Notes: a model not told the origin generated them from the sequence alone. A DNA stretch of 64,000 nucleotides from Cavia porcellus (GCF_034190915.1 NW_026947493.1:43642501-43706500); one strand, 5' to 3'. Positions 43,216 through 59,986 are shown, counted from the first letter of the stretch. Program-made: numbers and translations.

Positions 43216-43386
43216 GCTGGAACCAGGCATGGTGGCACATGCCTGTAATCCCAGCACTTGAGAGGCCAAAGCATGAGGATCCTCCTGAGTTTGATGTCAG
43301 CCTGGGATACATAATGAGTTCGAGGTCAGCCTGAACTCTATAATGAAACCCTGTCCTTGTCTGTCTCTCTCTCACACACACACACC
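43216..43386 (+). repeat. B1 SINE with CT/CA tail
   Basis: CCAGGCATGGTGGCACATGCC, CCCAGCACTTGAGAGGCC, two CAGCCTG blocks, ATGAAACCCTGTCC, then TCTCTCTC and CACACACA. Confidence 0.93.
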
Positions 43387-43561
43387 ACTGCTTTTAGTAT
43401 GTCAAAAAGAACAGCTACATTTCCATATAGCCATCAAGTTGAAAAATGTTTTTTATTAGTGTACTACAGAGAACACAACTAGAATTTTTAAAGGTCTATA
43501 AAGTTTCGAAAAGCATTTCCAAAGAAAATAGGAAGTACTCAGAGCTTCTAAAGTCCACAAA

Positions 43562-43686
43562 GTAGGCTGAGCATGGTGGTGGTACGTGGCTGTAATTTCA
43601 GTGTTTAAGAGACCATGAGTTTGAGGCCAGCCTGGGCTACATACTAAGTTCATGGACAACCTGAACTACAAAGCAAGATCCAACTC

Positions 43687-43718
<32 letters not shown>

Positions 43719-43722
43719 AAAC
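43562..43722 (+). repeat. B1 SINE with (AAAAC)n tail
   Basis: GGCTGAGCATGGTGGTGG, GAGGCCAGCCTGGGCTACA, GACAACCTGAACTACAAAGC, CAAGATCCAACTC and an AAAAC-repeat tail. Confidence 0.9.
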
Positions 43723-43794
43723 AGTTCACAAAATTGAGAAGTAAAAGCTCACAATCTCTAAACAAAGAAACGTCAGCCACAGTACCTACGTTCT

Positions 43795-43920
43795 TTACTA
43801 GTCCTTGCTATGCCACATATTTCATCTCTCTGTACCTCATTTTTCTTCATCTATAATACTTGCAGATGCCACTAGAGAGATGTTGTGACAGGTATATCAA
43901 GTACAGTACTTACAAACTAC
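43795..43920 (+). repeat. Probable MIR fragment
   Basis: GTCCTTGCTATGCCACATATTTCATCTCTCTGTACCTCA then TTCTTCATCTATAATACTTG follows the MIR core pattern at low identity. Confidence 0.4.
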
Positions 43921-45150
43921 AAAATTTATAAATTATATATTCTATTATAGCAAAACAACACAGCTTGAAAATCTGTCATATTTTACACAAGAAGAACTAG
44001 AGTTTTTAAAACAGTGAAGAAAACTGTTTAACTTCATTAAGTATCAAAATAATCTCTTTTATCAAATTACACCTAAGTAATATTCTAGGGACACTGACAC
44101 TTCCCATCAAAAACTGCAAAAAAACTCTGTGAAATAAAATTTGGCAATATATAAAAACATTCTTAAAAGTTTTATATCCTCTGCTATTATAAATAAATTC
44201 CCTTCAAGGAATTTATCATTCAATCTTTCTTCCCAGGCAATGCTTGTTTGTTGAGTAATTATTATAAGACAGGACAATGTAGGAACAACTGAGAAAATGA
44301 AGAAATATATAGTCCTTTGCGTCATAAACTTATTATATATAGGACATATTTTATATTAATATATGGCATATATTATATTTATATAAATAAAATGAAACAA
44401 ACATTAAAATAATAAAGGAATAAGATAACACGTCAGAAAAGAGAAATTAATTTATAATATTAGAGGGGTCAGGGCAGAACTTAAAAAGGTGACATTTAAA
44501 CTGGGTAAAGAAGGAAAGCACATCCTTTCTAAGAATGCCCTGAAGAGAGAGGTAAGACAGTTTAGGAACTGAAAAAGAATATCAGTGTGACTGTAGTGTA
44601 AAAATGTTCAGCAATGACATTTGGAAAGGCAGGTAGAGCGACATCACAGAAGTTCCACCGAACCTGTTAGCTTCATGGAGGAGCTGAAGGAAAATGATAC
44701 TTCATTTTATATTTTTTAAAAGATCACTCTTAACTCTATAAATGAATAAAAGAAACATAAAATAGACATGAGGATGGCAGGGGAATGTGACAGTAAGCAA
44801 GGAGAGAAATGATACCTGGAATAGGACAGTAGCAGTGGAATCAAAGGGCAAGATTCTTAATTTTAGCATATAGGATGTTTAAACAGACTATAATCACAGA
44901 CTGAATAATAAAATGCTAAAACATGAAGCATTTTTAATAAATACATAAGAAACAATAAAATATAAAATTTTATACATGGTAAAGTATACAGAAATACAAT
45001 TTTTCTGTGCAGTGGAATGATGCAAGGTTTATTACTATTTTCTAACAACAACAGCAACAAAATACCACCCCCAACTTACTTGAAAAGAAAAGCAAAATAA
45101 AAATATGAGATCATTTTAAACAAAAGCAGTTTTATAAAATTTCATAATAT
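43921..45150. other. Intron; possible unidentified ancient repeat
   Basis: Segment 44480-44830 (AGGTGACATTTAAACTGGG, GCCCTGAAGAGAGAGG, CAGTGTGACTG, AAAGATCACTCTTAACTC) recalls an old mammalian interspersed repeat, but I cannot name it. Confidence 0.35.
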
Positions 45151-45151
45151 G

Positions 45152-45345
45152 CTACCCTGTAGGCCGAGGCAGAAGGATCCAAATTTCACTGGGGTAACTT
45201 AGTGAGACCCTGTCCCAAAATAAAATTTAAAAAGAGCTAAGTGCATATAGTTCATTGGTAAAGTACTTGCCTAGAATGCAAAAGTTTCTGGGTTTAATAT
45301 CCAGTATACTACTGCTACTGCTACCGCTACCACTACTAAAAAATG
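45152..45345 (+). repeat. B1-ID composite SINE
   Basis: A 5'-truncated B1 (GCCGAGGCAGAAGGATCC, AGTGAGACCCTGTCCC), then ID (GAGCTAAGTGCATATAGTTC, GCCTAGAATGCAAAAG, GGGTTTAATATCCAG) and a (TACTGC)-rich tail. Confidence 0.65.
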
Positions 45346-46913
45346 TTTCTTATATTTTGATATCATTTTCTGTATTATCCCAAAGGACAAGGCCAGTTAT
45401 ACTCCATTATTTCTTTTAGCACTATCTCCTTGGCTCCCTCACTCTTATCTCATCATTCTTCATCAAGTTTTTTTTTTTTTTTTTTTTTATTGTACTATAT
45501 TCATTTTTATTTCAACAAGTGCCTTAATTTTTTTTAAAATTTTATTTAAGGAGAAAAGAAAAAAAAAGCAGAGAAAGGGTACAAGCTATACAGATTTGCA
45601 GAAAAAAAATGAACAGTAGGAAATCACTAGTTAATGGATTACATATTGTCATCTTAGAAATAATTGTTCAAGTCACAAAATTAAAGCTTGTAAAGTGGAC
45701 ATTCCATCAATGATACTGCAAACAGTTCTGTTCAATGATCCAATAAAACTCTGTGATATCATATTCTATCTTATACACTTAAATATACATGCAGTTATAT
45801 AGTTTAGAGCACTTTCTTTTCCTCTCTTTTGTACAATGACTATTACACATTTTGGGTTTCATTGCTCTCACGGTTCTTATTACTTTTTTGGAAGAGAGTA
45901 AAACCAAATGTGACATAACAGAACAGAATCGGTCAAGTCAAAAGGGTGGACATAATAGATAATGTGAAAACATAATACAAGGTGATCAACAATGGTTACC
46001 ATAATGCCTCCCGCTATCTCTAGTAGAATTGCCTATACCATTAGTTATAATACAATTGAACAAAACAGTAAAGAACAAAACCGACAAAACCAAAACATTG
46101 GTAACATTGTAGGTCTTCAAAAGTAGATAAAAGTCAACGAGAATGGGCGTTATAATGAATCTCATTATCTTCACAGCTGATGCCTAAATTTTCGAACCTG
46201 ATACTATCCAGCAAAACAGAATAGGGGAACATCAGTTAAAAACCAGATGGTGAGAGTAATACAGGGCTTTAAATCGAGGTAATGGAAAGTCAAAGTGGGT
46301 TACTATAATATATCCTGCTATTTTTTTCCCTTTAATTAAAAGGATAAAAATTTTTAAAAAGTGTTAAAAAAGTAAATAATGGAATGGAGATTGAGATAAA
46401 AGAGGGCATAACAACGAAACAGTGCAGATCAGAACATAACCATTTAAGCAGAATAGTGTTTCACCACCAGATAATCCTGACCTAAAAGTAGTTACCATAT
46501 TGTCTCTTTCCTTGAAATCCTTGAGTACAACTTCGTATACTGTAGCATTAAGTATATCAAAACAATGTAAAACCATTTAAGAGAATGACAGCATTACAGA
46601 GTATTTAGAATCGACTAACAGAAAATGAATAATGGTTTCTGTATAATCTCCTTGTCTTTAAAAGGTTTTTGCTTATACTATCGTACATAATAAAATCCAG
46701 TAAGATACAACCTATTTAGACCATTGGAGACAGAAGGACAAAAGCTAGATGAGACTTCAAAACAAGATGATACTAAATCAGTATTACCTATTAAGATGTC
46801 ATTTTCTCCAAAATAGCTGTTCCTATCATCCAATCTTCTCTGCCTCATTTCTGTTGAGCTCTTATTCTGTCAGTAGCTGTCAGTTTGTCTTCTTCACTTT
46901 GTTCTCTGCTCCA

Positions 46914-47927
46914 TTAGTTGTGGCCTCCACTATTTCTGGATTCTTTGTATTTTTCTTTTTTTAGAATATCCTGCAATACTCTCTGTAGAGTTGAATTGGT
47001 GGTTGCAAATTCCCCCAGTTCCTCTTTATCCTGGAAGCACCTTGTTTTTCCATCAATTTCCAGGGACAGTTGTGCAGGATATCTCAATCTTGGCTGGAGA
47101 TTATTATCTTTCAAAGCTTGAATTATTTCCCCCCACGCTCTTCGTGATTTGATGGTTTGTGCAGAGAAATCTGCTGTAATTCTGATGGGTGCTCCCTTGT
47201 AAGTGGTCTGTTTCTTGTCTCTGACAGCTTTTAATATTCTGTTCTTGTATTGAATTTCTGGAATTTTTATTATTATATGTCTGGGTGTTGCTCTGTTTGG
47301 GTTGTAGGTAGCTGGGGTCCTGTATGCCTCATACATCTGAGTATCTTTACCTTTTGCTAAATTAGGAAAATTCTCCTGGATTATTTCTGTGAGTAGCTTT
47401 TGTAGTTCATTTGTTTGTGTCCCTACTTCTTCTTTTATGTTCTTAATCCTTAAGTTATGGATCCTCTTATCATCTTCTTGTCTTTGTATTATTGCTGTTT
47501 GTTTCTTTGTTATTTTTAAGAAGTTTTTCATTTCATTCTCCCATATTACAATTCTGCCCTCCATTTCAGATAGTCTGTCCTTAGTTTCTTTCAAGCTGTT
47601 ATGCCAGTCTTCGATAGACTTCTTAGTTTCTTGGTAGTCCCTTTGAACCTGCTTCACGTATTCTATGCTTTCCCTGTTTTCTCCATCAAACAATTCTCCC
47701 CTCTTTTTCTGTTTTTCCATTCCACCATCTGTTTTTTCTTGGGTGGGGCTTAGCATTTCTCTAACTATTTTGCATACTTCTAGCTTCAGGTCGTTGATAA
47801 CTTCATTCCTGAATTGGTCTATGAGGCTCTCTATATGGTGCTTTATGTGTATTGGTGCGGTGTCCGCTATTGCCTGTTTCTCAGAATTGGGGGCCGAGGA
47901 GCCTTTCTTGTTGCTGCCTCTTCCCAT
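46914..47927 (-). CDS. L1-type ORF1 protein (ORF1p), 337 aa, intact
   Basis: An RNA-binding chaperone that coats LINE RNA in cytoplasmic particles. The first ~40 residues are basic/polar; residues ~40-150 are heptad-rich and predicted coiled coil for trimerisation. The RRM follows (NLRIKNIKEE, QENFPNLAKG) with the RTP motif and ATPRHIIIKI; the C-terminal domain contains PIRITADFSAQT, RRAWGEI and RLRYPAQLSLEIDG. 337 residues is close to the 338 of human ORF1p. The start has A at -3 and G at +4, a good initiation context. No stop or frameshift, so the copy is young. Confidence 0.95.
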   Translation of the reverse strand: MGRGSNKKGSSAPNSEKQAIADTAPIHIKHHIESLIDQFRNEVINDLKLEVCKIVREMLSPTQEKTDGGMEKQKKRGELFDGENRESIEYVKQVQRDYQETKKSIEDWHNSLKETKDRLSEMEGRIVIWENEMKNFLKITKKQTAIIQRQEDDKRIHNLRIKNIKEEVGTQTNELQKLLTEIIQENFPNLAKGKDTQMYEAYRTPATYNPNRATPRHIIIKIPEIQYKNRILKAVRDKKQTTYKGAPIRITADFSAQTIKSRRAWGEIIQALKDNNLQPRLRYPAQLSLEIDGKTRCFQDKEELGEFATTNSTLQRVLQDILKKEKYKESRNSGGHN

Positions 47928-48660
47928 ATTCTCTGTGCCTTATATATGCAAGCTTATATGAGAGGCCCAGCTTCTCTCCCTGTCAGCCACAGCCTGATCG
48001 AATTGCGCCGGTTAGGTGTTCCCACTCACCGCTGCGCACCAGGCAGCCTACGCGGGGCCCGCCCCTCCCGGCCTCCGTCAGGCTCTGGGATCTGGGTTGG
48101 GCCAGCCTACGGGGTCCGCCGGCGGCGTCACGCAGGCCAGGCACTTTTCACCAATCCCGCCCGAGAGGGGAATGTGTGGCTGGAGTCGCCACTGCGCCCT
48201 GCTCCCGCAGGACTGCTCGGGCCCAGAAAGTCCGCTGGAGTCAAACTGTGGTGGAGTGTCAGTTTCTCTCACTCACCTCACCACACGTCAGAACATGCCT
48301 CCCTGCCCGTCCTGTTTTCGACTCCGTTCGCAGACTCCCGTTCTCAGAGTTTCCGCGCGTCTCTCTCCTTGCCGAGCCGATGTAGAGGCAGCCAGCCGCC
48401 GCGCGGCGGGAAACCCAAATCACGGCTTCCAATGGCGCAGGGTCCAGCCTCAGCAGCGAGACTTTTCTGTTCCTGTTTTAGCACCAGGACTGCATTCCAA
48501 GTTAGTTTCTCTCAGCCGAGTTCGTTCCTGAGTCAGCAGAGCATAACTCCACCTGCTTATGTCTCTTTAGTCTGCACCATACCTGGCTTCTGAGCCTAGT
48601 TTTTCAGAGAGCCTCCGGTAGTTGCTGTTATCTGTCCGCCATGTTCTCCCGGAAGTCCTC
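47928..48660 (-). promoter_or_regulatory. HAL1-like 5' UTR / internal promoter
   Basis: 733 bp, the only clearly CpG-rich island in an otherwise AT-rich window. The first ~30 bases of the element hold an ETS-like ACTTCCGG and a YY1-like AACATGGCGGAC (48634-48645 on plus), about 16-27 bases from the element start, as in human L1 (YY1 site near +13 to +21). Inferred to be an RNA polymerase II promoter. Confidence 0.7.
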
Positions 48661-48676
48661 TCTTCATCAAGTTTTT

Positions 48677-49619
<943 letters not shown>

Positions 49620-49709
49620 TTATTAGCATTTAACATAGAAAGTGTCTAGAAATGCTATTTCAATGTTTTACTAACAAACATAACTAATTAACATTAATGA
49701 AAAACCATT

Positions 49710-50000
49710 AAGCCAGATACAGAAGGTCACATATTATACGATTCCACATATGTGAAAAAACCCAAAGTCAAATTCACAGAAATAAAAATTCAAGTTAAAT
49801 TCATAGAAATAAAAAGTAGACTGGTGTTCACCAGGGTATAGAGGGAAACAGAATGGAGTGGTAAGCCAGTGCTTAATGGAGTCAGAGTTTTACTCTAGAG
49901 TAACAAAGGGGGGTAGTAGCTGAACAACTTTGTTTAAATACAAAATGCCAACACAATCATTCACTTTAAAGTGGTAACTTTTAAAGTTCAAAAAATTCTG
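49710..50000 (+). repeat. Ancient L1 3' end (L1M-type)
   Basis: GCCAGATACAGAAGGTCACA, ATATTATACGATTCCACATATG, AAATTCATAGAAATAAAAAGTAG, GGTGTTCACCAGGGTA, then TTAATGGAGTCAGAGTTTTAC: the typical 3' end of old mammalian L1. About 110 bp upstream of exon 49452-49603. Confidence 0.7.
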
Positions 50001-50582
50001 ACCTGGGAGTCAGGGGTAAGTGAAAAATCTATGACAGAAAGAGAGCAGGAACAACTGTAACAATGAAAGTGTTAAGAAAACAATCCAAACATGGACTAGG
50101 AAAATAGCAGAGAAGAGAGAAGAACAGTGACATTCATGTACTATGCATGCTTGAATAATACCTGAGTTAGCAAGAAAACCTGAGCCCTAACAGTGCTGGT
50201 TAATTTTAGTTTTTGGGCACACCATTATCTCCTCTTCCCTTATTTGGTTTTCTCTGATTTTCTATCACGACATACAAAAGCAGCCAGAAAAAGACATGAG
50301 GGTATGATAGGCAAGAGAATGAAGATTAAATCAGACAATGTGTATCTTTTTAGGTATAAAAATGATGGCTTCTTTAACATACTTAATAAGCAGAGATAAA
50401 AGTAACACAATCAAATAAACTGCTGACTGATACTGGACTGGAGTGACAGCCAAGGATAAACGGCTTAAAATCTGACTTTGCCACTGGGTTTTAGGGATAA
50501 AAATGATTTTTATGCTACAGTCAGCTCATGGAGTCTAATTCTCCTCCCTAATCATTCTGAACTCTCATTATCTTAAAAGTGA

Positions 50583-50742
50583 AAGAGAGGTGTGGTGGCA
50601 CACACCTGTAATTCAAGCACTTGGGAGGCTGAGACAGAAAGATCATTGTTGAGATTGAGGCTGGCATGGACTACACACAGTGAATTCAAGGACAGCTTGA
50701 GCTACATAGCAAGACCCTGTCTCAAAAACAAAATAAAATAAG
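50583..50742 (+). repeat. B1 SINE (first of a tandem pair)
   Basis: GAGGTGTGGTGGCACACACC, CACTTGGGAGGCTGAGACAG, duplicated GGCTGGCATGGACTACAC and GGACAGCTTGAGCTACATAG, CAAGACCCTGTCTC and an A-rich tail. Confidence 0.93.
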
Positions 50743-50907
50743 TTGGATGTGGTGATGGATGCGAGCTCTTGGGAGGCTGGGGCCGAAAGATCGCCAAAAA
50801 TAGGAGGCCAGCCTGGGCTTTACAGTGAATCAAGGCCAGTCTGAATTACATAGTCTGATTCATTCTCAAAAAGCCAAACAAAAAAAACAATTAAACAAAT
50901 AAAGCAG
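50743..50907 (+). repeat. B1 SINE (second of a tandem pair)
   Basis: Starts directly at the tail of the preceding B1: TGGATGTGGTGATGGATGC, CTCTTGGGAGGCTGGGGCC, GGCCAGCCTGGGCTTTAC, GGCCAGTCTGAATTACATAG. Insertion into the A-rich tail of an earlier SINE is common. Confidence 0.88.
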
Positions 50908-55019
<4,112 letters not shown>

Positions 55020-55079
55020 TTACATTATAAACTTTTAGGTTTTATACATAATTTCATTTAATAAGGGTTCTAAAATCTC

Positions 55080-55495
55080 AATTCACTGTTATTAGTATTT
55101 ATTACACTGGAATTCTCCTTAACACATTCATACATGCATATTACATATTTTGATCACTTTCACTCATATTATCCCTTTTATCCCTTCTTCCTCCCTTCTG
55201 ATTCTTTTTCCAATTGTCTCTCTTCTGACTTTCATGTTATCTGTAAATTTAAGAATATCTTTTAAAAGATTCCACATATGAGAAACTAATATTTAACTTT
55301 TTTTTTGCTTAATATGATGATTTCCAGGTACATCCATTTTCCTAAAAATAACATGATTTCATTGTTCTCTGTAGCTGTAAATAATATTCCACAGTATATG
55401 TACATCACATTTTTAAATCAATTTATCTCAGGATTTGGATTCTACATCATTTTAAAATTTTTTCTGGATTTGTCATGTCACTTTCAGATAGTAAA
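55080..55495 (-). repeat. L1 3' end fragment, antisense
   Basis: TCCACATATGAGAAACTAATA, GGTACATCCATTTTCCTAAA, AATAATATTCCACAGTATATGTAC, ATCACATTTTTAAATCAATTTATC match the complement of an L1 3' end. Degenerate. Confidence 0.6.
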
Positions 55496-55663
55496 TTCTC
55501 TGGAAAGGGACTATTAATGTCTTAATATTTTTGAAACTCTTGTATCTCCTAATATGGATATAGCTCAAAATCAAGAATTATCTGAAACCCAGTATTGTGT
55601 AAAATAACTAGGCACTAATAATAAAAGCAAAAAACAAACAAACAATAGATCATCTGACTCTTA

Positions 55664-55870
<207 letters not shown>

Positions 55871-56334
55871 CTAAGTAAGGAAAAAAAAAAAAAAAAACAA
55901 GTGATAGAAACTGGCAATTCAATGGCATGTTATATTTGCCACACAGCCATTTAAAAAGCAGAAAATCTGCATTGGCTTCTAACTACAAGGTTAACAATTT
56001 CCAACAGAAAGTTGGTTACTTGTACTAAATATGTTTATTAAAAAAATGAAAACATTTTGATTTTAGAAAATTTATAAATAAAATTTATACAGTTATACAT
56101 AATATACAGAATCTAGGCTATTGTATATTATCTTTTTAGGAAAGGATTTTCAAGAGGCTGTTTTATTAACCTAAAAAAGATTTGTACAAAAATGAATAAA
56201 ATAATAGTATTCTTTTAAAATACAATTTCATTACTGTCTATTAATTTTATAAAATATTGGGTTTCAATGAGGTATTTTTCATGCATAGATGTATTTTGAT
56301 AATGTTCATTTCTCCAAATAAAGGATATTCTTAC

Positions 56335-56446
56335 AGAGTCTAATCTTTCTTCTTGATGTAAGAATTGGGCAATATCTTCAGGTGTGGTGCCAAGCATCCC
56401 TTGTTCTTGGAGGTACTGTATTCCTCTCTTTGGTTTCTTATTAAAT
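56335..56446 (-). CDS. ARFGEF1: ARFGEF1 exon (residues 708-745), start of Sec7 domain
   Basis: 112 bp, one base completing Leu708, then [36 protein letters not shown] and a GTAAGA donor. FN-KPK-GI-YL is the canonical beginning of the Sec7 fold. The KKPK at residues 711-714 has been described as a nuclear localisation signal in human BIG1. Confidence 0.97.
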
Positions 56447-59170
56447 CTAGATTAATAAGAACATTAAAAAAACTATTTGCATTCCTTGAAAAGAAGGTCT
56501 TAAACTACAGTAAATTAATTCTCTAATAGCACTCAGAAAACAGAAGCATATTTAATGAAATCAGTACACAAAGTACAAAAATACTATATTGGATCAAGTT
56601 TTCTTCTTAGAAAAGAATGTCAAATGGATATGGATCCCTTCACCCTTTCTCTTGCATTACATTAGGTATATCTATAGTCCATATCAAAAGTGATCAACTA
56701 GACAATTAGAAATAATGACACACAGCAGGCAAACTTTGAGTAAGGATGTAAATACTAAGTATCTCATACTTCTGAATATATATTATTTTTATCCTCAAGC
56801 AGCCTCGGCTCATTAGTCCAAATTGATTAAGATTGGCACATAGTCTTTTTCAGTACAGCTCAATCTCATCTCCCCTTCTTTCACCTGCTCCCACACATTC
56901 TATGGCATCCCTAAGCATATTACAGTTCGTAGAGATCATTTTTCTGCATACCTTTTACTGGGTCCATTAATGAAGGCACTCTCCCTTATGCTTAAAGAGC
57001 CAAATCAAATGTCACTTATTGCTTACAAATTATTTACTTACTACTTCTATTATACTTTGGTTTCTTTTATTTGTCATTGAGAGCTATTGTTAGGAGTTCC
57101 GAAATGGTTTATCTCTCTTTGCTCACATTCTCTTCTATGTTTCAAACCACCGGCAAAGTCCAAAATAGAAATCTGATGATGTAATACATCTGCTTGGCCT
57201 TCAACAGCATGCCAGTGTCAAGAGGAACAAGACAATTCCCTTACATGAAGAATGAAGTCTTTGTAATCTACATCCAACTAAAGACTCTCATCTCACCTTC
57301 TGCCACTTCCCTTCCACCTTGCCCTGTCAAAAGTCTTAAAATGTCCTCTCTCCCTTCTGGTTCTGGGTCACATGTCATTCTTTTTCTAGCATGTTCTTCC
57401 CTGTTCTGTCCTAATGATTCCCCCAAGTTAATTAAAACCAAATATCTTCACTGAGATATATACAATTCCCAGTTTCTACAAACTCTTACTCTTAATGGAA
57501 GAAAACACAATTTTTAAAATGCAACAATGACATACAGTCAAAAAGTAAGAACATGACACAGAAAAAGAGGTGACTAACAACTGAGATGGTTATGAGATAT
57601 TTTTGGGTATAGTGATTCTGAAACTGTACTATTACATTTTTTATAATGTAAAATGAAATATAATGTATATGAAAAGACAGACATTCATCCATCCTGGATG
57701 GAGAAAAGGCCATACACAAAACCACAAAATAGCATAATTTAATAACAAACAGTTCTATAATGTTACAAAAACGAGGTGAAACAGAGAAGTGAGGAATGAA
57801 GCTTAGAATCCAGCAATTCCAAATCCTATGGTACTATCTGCTTTCACAAAAAAAGTTCAGTTTTATTTTCTATGAGCAAGATAAGGGATAAATAGAAACA
57901 AACTGACTCAAGGGAAATTATCTTAATTAAATGTGAAAAACAGCCTGAATAATATCAAAGAAAAATAAGTCAAAAGTTACACCAATCAAGGCAAGAAGTA
58001 CTGATGGTTTGAGGTATAAGACTACCTTGTAGAAGATGGGGAAGACAGAATGAACTGCCAAGATATTCAGGAAGTAAAATCAACAGAACATAATGACAAA
58101 TTGGATCTAAAAATGAGAGGAGGAAAATTTAAGCTCTTAGGACTCTAATTTATAAATTTAGATGAGTGCTGTGGTCATTAGCCCAAATACTAAATTCAGA
58201 AACAACCAGATTTTCAGTTTGTCTTTGGTTTCTGGTAGTAGTATTGAGGGATTGAAGAGAGACTAATCAATTTTTATAACCCAGCTGAGGGTAAGAAACT
58301 GCAATATCCAGTGGGGATTCCAAAGGACAAGTAGAGATGAATCTGGATCTCAGCAGAGGTATTTATGTGAAAAATAATGCTTGAGAGTTGTGACGTATTA
58401 GTACATAAATAGGTGAAGCCATAAAAAAATATGATCAGGAAAAGATACAAAGTAACAAAAGAAAAGGGACAAGGACAAAATCCTGGCAATACTAAGAAGT
58501 ATGCAGGGAAAAACCAGCTCACAACAAGGCTTAGCTGATATGAAAGACAAGAGGAAAACAGGATACAGTGGTGTCATGAAAGGATGGCGGAAGATATACT
58601 GGAACACAATTCCATAAAAGTATTCTTCTTAATCGCTACATAAAGACAAAATCAAGTCCAGAGCTTAGAGGACTAAAAGGTACAAAGACCTCACCACGAA
58701 GTCCTATGACTATTCCTCATCATGTATCCAGTACTTCAAATATAGTTATCATATCTTGGCAGCACTTTATACAACATCATATTTAGGCTATAGATTATAC
58801 TGTATAAAAACTTGAATATGTGAATCAAAGTCCTCATGGTGCTTGGCACAGAGTTTCAAATCCCCCCAGACCTTGCATGTTCCCCACTTTTTCATATTAA
58901 CACTGCAAAATATGCCTGGACATTTATTAAAGGCAGGGCTAAAGTATTTGAAATAAATGCTGTAAAGCATAAGCTGCAAACCAAGTAAACATACAGAGGG
59001 ATTTTTTAGTAGTTTACAGTTGCTAGATTTGTGACAACAGGCAAGCAATTTCATCCTTCGTTAGTGTATCTCTTTGAAAGAAGAGAGGGCAATAAAAAGA
59101 AGGGAAGTAGTATAGTAGTATGGTTGCGTTCACACAGGAAACAGTCCAGAAAATCATATTATATTCAAAG
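56447..59170. other. Intron, no assigned element
   Basis: Unique-looking sequence. Several short open frames on either strand have no recognisable similarity. Confidence 0.4.
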
Positions 59171-59180
59171 GCACTCAGGA

Positions 59181-59275
59181 AGGAAAGAAGGAAGGAAGGA
59201 AAGGAAAGAGGAGAAGAGAGGAGAGGAGAAGGGAAGAGAGGAGAGGGGAGGGGAGCAAAGAGGAGGGGACAAAGG
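59181..59275 (+). repeat. Purine-only (GGAA/GAGG)n tract
   Basis: Nearly uninterrupted A/G over ~95 bp, grading from GGAA units to GAGAGGGGAGG units. A candidate triplex (H-DNA) sequence and source of two spurious plus-strand frames. Confidence 0.9.
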
Positions 59276-59755
59276 ATCAGGTTTTGGCATAGTAATTCAG
59301 TTTGAAAGGGAAATGATTACCTTATTAACACATAAAAATGGAATCATTAACAAGAGAATATTACTAAATCACTAATAGGAGTAGTACATTTTAACCCAAC
59401 TGGAGGACATATAAAACCTGGAAAGGTGCAAGACTTAAAATTTTTATATTTTAAACGTTTTGCACTGTCATTTGATTACGAAACGTAATGAAACTTGGTA
59501 AGTTTAAAATAATGCAAAACCACACAGATAACATTCATCATATGGAGGCTAGACATTAAAAGCGTTTGGGCTACACTGCAATGAAAGGGAGCTGAATAAA
59601 AGAGCTCTTAGAATTCTTGGATCCAAGACATTTCCCTCCATTTTGCTTACTGAATTGCAGTAATAAGAAAATAATTAGGGGATGTGAAGAAATCCAGGGC
59701 ATGGACAACACAATTCTGGCAGTGAAATATTCAGTAACATTTCTTTTGACACTTA

Positions 59756-59986
<231 letters not shown>

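Larger units (their letters stand above)
45468..48660 (-). mobile_element. Full-length HAL1-like (half-L1) retroelement
   Basis: A 3.2 kb insertion in the 6.9 kb ARFGEF1 intron, in the gene's orientation. Flanks share a 16-bp duplication TCTTCATCAAGTTTTT (45457-45472, overlapping the poly(T); 48661-48676). In element order: GC-rich 5' UTR (48660-47928), intact ORF1 (47927-46914), 1.38 kb non-coding 3' region (46913-45528), a short extra segment (45527-45489) and poly(A) (45488-45468). No endonuclease or reverse-transcriptase frame is present. Confidence 0.85.

Noticed and set aside
46914..47927. A host gene with a coiled coil
   Set aside because: The RRM and C-terminal motifs are those of L1 ORF1p and the frame is inside a duplicated-target insertion, so it is element-coded.
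47814..48593. 259-codon plus-strand open frame as a gene
   Set aside because: It lies antisense to the HAL1-like 5' UTR and ORF1, overlaps two other long frames on the same strand, and shows no protein similarity I recognise; kept only as a low-interest finding.
59031..59375. 114-codon plus-strand frame
   Set aside because: It is the translation of the purine-rich simple repeat (Lys/Glu/Arg/Gly runs), not a protein gene.
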